Positions 60,367-64,000 of a stretch of 64,000 nucleotides of DNA are shown here, in pieces (the first letter of the stretch is position 1; every line of letters begins with the position of its first letter). The notes under the pieces were generated by a model. The model saw only the letters and a list, made by a program, of their open reading frames with translations, was not told the origin of the DNA and searched no databases. Position numbers and translations under genes: made by a program. Source of the stretch: Bacteroidota bacterium. GTDB taxonomy: Bacteria > Bacteroidota > Bacteroidia > Flavobacteriales > Weeksellaceae. The DNA is taken from contig JAEXBS010000072.1 of assembly GCA_023393915.1 (NCBI GenBank), positions 36,488-100,487 of the forward strand. The letters run 5' to 3'.

Positions 60367-61423
60367 GGTGTTCTTTTTCATACCTGATTAACAAATCGTT
60401 AAAATAGCTGTAAGTGATGCTGCCCTCCTGCTGGTTTGTTTTTAGAAAAATATTATTTGTAAACCCAAAGAATGAATCTAAAACTCCGGAATGTCTGTAG
60501 CGAAACATTGTTTCATATAGCCTGTCTCTTTTCATTCCTGGAGAATATCGGGCAATAACAGCTTTTACAAATTTTCCATCCTGCTCTACAATCAAATTTA
60601 ACAGGCTTTTAAGCACAAAATACTCCGTGCTGTATTTCAGATCCATGTTCCGGGAGTTTACACCAATTAAATACCCTATAAAATTAGCTTCCTGTTCACG
60701 CGCATAGCCCAGCTGGTGGGCGCTCTCATGTGCTAAAGTGAATGGGAGGTGTGTCGAAGGTAATTTTGGATTGTACTGAGCTTCCGCAGTAAATGGATTA
60801 TAATAGCCGTAAATCCCGGTGTAACTCATGATGTCTTTGAATAGGGAAGATTTAAAGCTTTCCACATCACTTCCGGTTTTTGGGTTAAGGAATTGCGGTA
60901 ACTGCTTCTGATTCCTGAGAATTTCTTCCACCACCAAATTTTTATCATAAACCTTAAAAACACCGTTCCGGTCTTCCTGTACCTGTGCTCTGGTTCTTTT
61001 ACATTTCTCAAGATATATCAGGGATAATGCTTTTGCGTCATCCAGTTTTATTTCGTAATCAGGTAGCTTTTCACTTATTGGCTCCTGAAAATACAGCAGT
61101 CCCCAAAATATCTGATAACTAAAGTAGATTATATTTAAAATGATCAGTAGCCTGACGCCATTCCGTTGGCCCCGTTTCATAACGGTTTTTAAAATCAGAT
61201 AAATTAATAAGCCGCCAAGCAAAACATAAAAAACATCGCCCACCGAAAAATTAAATTTTGAAAAAAGGCTTTGGTGAATGGCTTTTTGCTTTTCAAAGAA
61301 TGACTCTGCCAGCCGGATGATAAAATCTATTTTTGAGAATAGGTAGAACCAAAGAAATTGGGCAAGTAAAACACCTGCCCAAAACCTTTTCTTTGATAAT
61401 ATTTTTGTATTATTAATGGCCAC
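60362..61423 (-). CDS. DUF3810 family putative membrane metalloprotease
   Basis: A 353-residue protein with three N-terminal hydrophobic segments (about 12-30, 60-80 and 88-112) and a periplasmic or cytoplasmic domain. That domain has a zinc-protease-like helix TLAHESAHQLGYAREQEANFIGY (about 222-244), in which HESAH matches HExxH. This is the DUF3810 family, common in Chryseobacterium-like flavobacteria. The function is unproven. It overlaps the upstream transporter gene by 11 bp. Confidence 0.86.
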   Translation of the reverse strand: MAINNTKILSKKRFWAGVLLAQFLWFYLFSKIDFIIRLAESFFEKQKAIHQSLFSKFNFSVGDVFYVLLGGLLIYLILKTVMKRGQRNGVRLLIILNIIYFSYQIFWGLLYFQEPISEKLPDYEIKLDDAKALSLIYLEKCKRTRAQVQEDRNGVFKVYDKNLVVEEILRNQKQLPQFLNPKTGSDVESFKSSLFKDIMSYTGIYGYYNPFTAEAQYNPKLPSTHLPFTLAHESAHQLGYAREQEANFIGYLIGVNSRNMDLKYSTEYFVLKSLLNLIVEQDGKFVKAVIARYSPGMKRDRLYETMFRYRHSGVLDSFFGFTNNIFLKTNQQEGSITYSYFNDLLIRYEKEHQ

Positions 61424-62858
61424 CTTCTGTTTTTACTTTGTCAAGTTCAATTCCCTGAGCTCTGAGGATTCCTGTAACGCGCACAGCATAGAACGCAAGG
61501 TATGCAAAACACACGATTCCAACAATATAGCTGAAATGAATATTGGTGAGATCAGCGATATAGCCCTGAAGCAAACTCACGATACCTCCACCCATAATCA
61601 TCATGATCAGATAACCGGAACCTTCATTGGTGTGTTTTCCCAATCCATTAATTGCAAGAGCAAAAATACATGGCCATAAAGTAGAGCAGAATAAACCCAC
61701 GCTGGTAAATGCATAAACAGAAACCATTCCGGAAGTCAGCATCCCGATCAAAAGTGCCAGAATCCCAAGGCAGGAAAAGATAAGAAGCATTCTTGCCGGA
61801 TTACCTTTGCTCGCAATATCAGCCGCAATCATCACCAAAATGACGAACGCATAAATATAGAAAGGTTTCAGATCGTGCTGAGCAATAAAGTTAACCAACA
61901 GGAATACCGCAAAAGCAAGATATGGCGCGATAAACCTCATGGTTTTCTTGAAGCCAGCTCCGGCATCAAACGCTTCTACAGCGCCGGTCCATCTGCCGAT
62001 CATCAAAGATGCCCAGTATAAAGAAACATAAGGCGCGATATCTTTAGTTTCAAAACCAAGATTGTTTTCCATATAAGCCGGTAAATTACTCGCAGTGGAG
62101 ACTTCCACACCAACATACACGAAAATCGCAATCATTCCCAAAACCAATTGTGGGAAAGCAAAAGCACTTTTACGGTGATGCCCAGGCTGTAAATCATCGG
62201 TATCTGCAGTATTGGTTTCAGTGGCTTTAGGCAGAGGTGAAAATTTAAGCAGGAGCGCAACTAAAACAAAAGCCGCACCCAAAATCAGATACGGAATTTT
62301 AACAGATTCAACGCTTGCTTCAGTATTTGCTGCTGTTGCGGAACCGAAAATTGCGAAAGAAACAATAAGCGGGCCGATGGTCGTACCAAAATTGTTGATA
62401 CCGCCGGCCATCGTCAGTCTTTGTGAACCGGTTTCATTTGGCCCTAATGCGATTGCCAGTGGATTAGCAACAATCTGTTGAAGGGAGAATCCCAAACCTA
62501 CCGTGAAAAGTCCCGATATCATCAGGACAAAAGAACCTGCGTTTGCCGCAGGAATAAACAAGAGCGTGCCCGCTGCAGAAATCAGCAAACCTAATATCAA
62601 ACCGTTTTTGTAACCGATTTTGTTGATTAAATCCTGCTTCATCCTCTTAGAAATTAACATATAAATAAGGGATCCCACCGTATATGCCACATAAAACGCA
62701 AACGAAACCATTTGGCTCTGCGTTTGGGTCAGGTTAAAAGCTTTCTTGAAAACAGGAATCAAAATGTCGTTACTCGCAGCAACGAAGCCCCAAAAGAAAA
62801 ATACAGTAACCAGCGGGATAAACTGTCCCCAGTTGGTTTGTTTGGTGTTTACAGACAT
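61413..62858 (-). CDS. Sugar MFS transporter, FucP/glucose-galactose type
   Basis: A 481-residue major facilitator with about twelve membrane helices. It opens with FIPLVTVFFFWGFVAASNDILIPVFKKAF and keeps NPLAIALGPNETGSQRLTMAGGINNFGTTIGPL, as in FucP-type proton/sugar symporters. The sugar (fucose, glucose or galactose) cannot be told. It is the first gene of a short operon with DUF3810. GC-rich codons such as GCC, ATC and AAC are used more here than in the left part of the window. Confidence 0.88.
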   Translation of the reverse strand: MSVNTKQTNWGQFIPLVTVFFFWGFVAASNDILIPVFKKAFNLTQTQSQMVSFAFYVAYTVGSLIYMLISKRMKQDLINKIGYKNGLILGLLISAAGTLLFIPAANAGSFVLMISGLFTVGLGFSLQQIVANPLAIALGPNETGSQRLTMAGGINNFGTTIGPLIVSFAIFGSATAANTEASVESVKIPYLILGAAFVLVALLLKFSPLPKATETNTADTDDLQPGHHRKSAFAFPQLVLGMIAIFVYVGVEVSTASNLPAYMENNLGFETKDIAPYVSLYWASLMIGRWTGAVEAFDAGAGFKKTMRFIAPYLAFAVFLLVNFIAQHDLKPFYIYAFVILVMIAADIASKGNPARMLLIFSCLGILALLIGMLTSGMVSVYAFTSVGLFCSTLWPCIFALAINGLGKHTNEGSGYLIMMIMGGGIVSLLQGYIADLTNIHFSYIVGIVCFAYLAFYAVRVTGILRAQGIELDKVKTEGGH

Positions 62859-62891
62859 ATTTTTGGTAATTGTTAAAACAAATATAATTAT

Positions 62892-63626
62892 TTATTTGGT
62901 TTCATAGTATTCTGTCAGCGTCTTTTTTATCTCATTATGAGAAATTAATTTCAGCTCCTGTGTATTTGCTGAAGGTTCAAGAATTTCATTTAAATAAACC
63001 TGAACCTTTCCCGGAAAACCCTTCGAATATTCAAACGGAAACATTTCCTTCAAGCCGGCAAAAGTATAAACCGCGATTGGAAAATCATGTTTGGTTGAGA
63101 GAATGAACGCTCCGTCTTTAAAAGTATCCAGTATGATCGAACTGTCATCGGGAACACCGCCCTCCGGGAAGATCACAATATTTTGTCCGTGATTCATTTT
63201 TTCTGCTGCCCGGCGGTAAACATCGGCGCGGCTGCGTGGATCTTTACGGTCCACCAGAATGCATATTCTTTTATAGATAATGCTGAAAACGGGAATGTTG
63301 GCGAGTTCTTTTTTCCCGATGAAACATAAGGGATGGTGCGGATGAAGAACGCTCATCAGCATAATATCAATAATCGAAGTATGATTAGATATGAAAATAT
63401 ATTGCCTTTTTTTATCGATGGATCTTTCCGTCTTTTTGATGAGTTCGTAGCGGAATCCCATGCCGTAAAAAAGTATGATACACCACCAGCGGATAAAGAT
63501 GTAGGCATATTTGAAATGAGATTCTTTGATGGAAAGCAGGATTACCGGCAGGCCAAAAATCAGGATAAACAGAAATGCCAGAAATATGAACCAGGCGCGC
63601 CACAGATAATTCAGAATTTTTTTCAT
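62892..63626 (-). CDS. 1-acyl-sn-glycerol-3-phosphate acyltransferase family (PlsC-like)
   Basis: A 244-residue membrane acyltransferase. Motif I is NHTSIIDIMLM (Hx4D), and motif III is FPEGGVPDDS, with VDRKDPRSR between them. A hydrophobic N-terminus (about 8-40) anchors it. PlsC makes phosphatidic acid for phospholipid synthesis; related members acylate other lipids. ATG at 63626 is used; an in-frame TTG at 63644 is less likely. Composition is like its DUF3810/MFS neighbours. Confidence 0.9.
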   Translation of the reverse strand: MKKILNYLWRAWFIFLAFLFILIFGLPVILLSIKESHFKYAYIFIRWWCIILFYGMGFRYELIKKTERSIDKKRQYIFISNHTSIIDIMLMSVLHPHHPLCFIGKKELANIPVFSIIYKRICILVDRKDPRSRADVYRRAAEKMNHGQNIVIFPEGGVPDDSSIILDTFKDGAFILSTKHDFPIAVYTFAGLKEMFPFEYSKGFPGKVQVYLNEILEPSANTQELKLISHNEIKKTLTEYYETK

Positions 63627-63669
63627 AGAAATTTTCTGCCTCAAAAATATAAAAATTTAGATGCTGAGG

Positions 63670-64000
63670 TTATCCGCTGAAAATTATTCTTTTTTTAACG
63701 GAGTAATTCAGGACAGAAACCAAAACGATTGCAGCGATCTTGCTCAGCATTTCCGGGCTGAAGACGAAAAATCCTAAATCGAAATACTCATTTCTGAAAG
63801 CGGTGCTGTAAAATATCTGGAAAAACATAAGGCTGAGCACCGTGGAAACCGCAGAAATTGCAATGAAATAAGCAAATTCTCTCCTTTTTGAATGCTTGCC
63901 TCTCTCGAAAACAAACCAGATGCTGAAAAAATAGTTTGAAATAATGCCGCAGGATGTCGAAAGAATGTTGCTTAAAGGAAAATGAACTCCGTACAGATTC
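63670..64000 (-). CDS. GtrA-like membrane protein, partial
   Basis: Partial at its 5' end: the frame runs off the right edge, and the stop TAA is the complement of 63670-63672. The 110 visible codons encode several membrane helices and SNYFFSIWFVF, which resembles the GtrA/DPMS motif NFxxxRxWVF. GtrA-like proteins are thought to help move polyprenyl-linked sugars. It ends 43 bp before the acyltransferase ATG on the same strand. Confidence 0.7.
   Translation of the reverse strand, partial: NLYGVHFPLSNILSTSCGIISNYFFSIWFVFERGKHSKRREFAYFIAISAVSTVLSLMFFQIFYSTAFRNEYFDLGFFVFSPEMLSKIAAIVLVSVLNYSVKKRIIFSG

Overview
The window looks like a chromosomal segment of a low-GC member of the Bacteroidota, most likely class Flavobacteriia. 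The evidence is the gene order xer recombinase - HPF - tRNA cluster - tuf - tRNA-Trp - secE - nusG - rplKAJL, the repeated promoter signature TTTG-N19/22-TAnnTTTG, the lack of purine-rich ribosome binding sites, and lineage-typical families (OstA-like, DUF2147, DUF3467, DUF3810, DUF3822-like, START-like). I cannot name the genus from sequence alone.

Layout. 0-7 kb: xer recombinase, ribosome hibernation factor, four tRNAs (Thr-TGT, Tyr-GTA, Gly-TCC, Thr-GGT), tuf, tRNA-Trp, secE, nusG, and the L11-L1-L10-L7/L12 operon. 7-17 kb: two TetR regulators on the minus strand split rplL from rpoB; rpoB and rpoC follow behind a long, apparently structured leader. 17-24 kb: a minus-strand group (FAH-fold hydrolase, DEDDh exonuclease, PssA, flippase-like protein, GT2) faces a divergent ArnT-like transferase, then DUF2147 and pdhB. 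24-42 kb: housekeeping genes (kup, Fur-family gene, OstA-like, class III aminotransferase, AlgH/YqgE, pdxH, HU, panD, M3 peptidase, dienoyl-CoA-reductase-like SDR, fabV, clpB). 42-54 kb: a phenylacetyl-CoA catabolic cluster, namely a TetR gene interrupted by an in-frame stop, paaE, a small unknown gene, paaA, paaB, paaC, paaD, paaG, paaH, paaI, an extended paaZ, a GH5 glycosidase, and a second crotonase. 54-60 kb: two lipoproteins, dtd, a degenerate Rieske-fold lipoprotein, greA, a HIT protein, clpX, a thioredoxin-fold exported protein and tRNA-Met(CAT). 60.3-64 kb: DUF3810, a FucP-type sugar transporter, a PlsC-type acyltransferase and a partial GtrA-like gene. By eye this last block is richer in GC and uses different codons from the rest.

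The paa genes together encode most of a phenylacetyl-CoA route: PaaABCE ring epoxidation with PaaD, PaaG isomerisation, PaaZ ring opening and oxidation, a crotonase (possible PaaF), PaaH dehydrogenation, and PaaI as a rescue thioesterase. No phenylacetate-CoA ligase (PaaK) or thiolase (PaaJ) is in the window.

I found no clear CRISPR array, insertion sequence, prophage or defence island. The strongest unusual signals are: the nonsense-interrupted paa-linked TetR gene; the separation of rplL from rpoB, with a 12-bp long-range inverted repeat in the rpoB leader; a tRNA-like remnant in the rplK leader; the extra C-terminal domain on PaaZ; and the composition change beside tRNA-Met near 60 kb.
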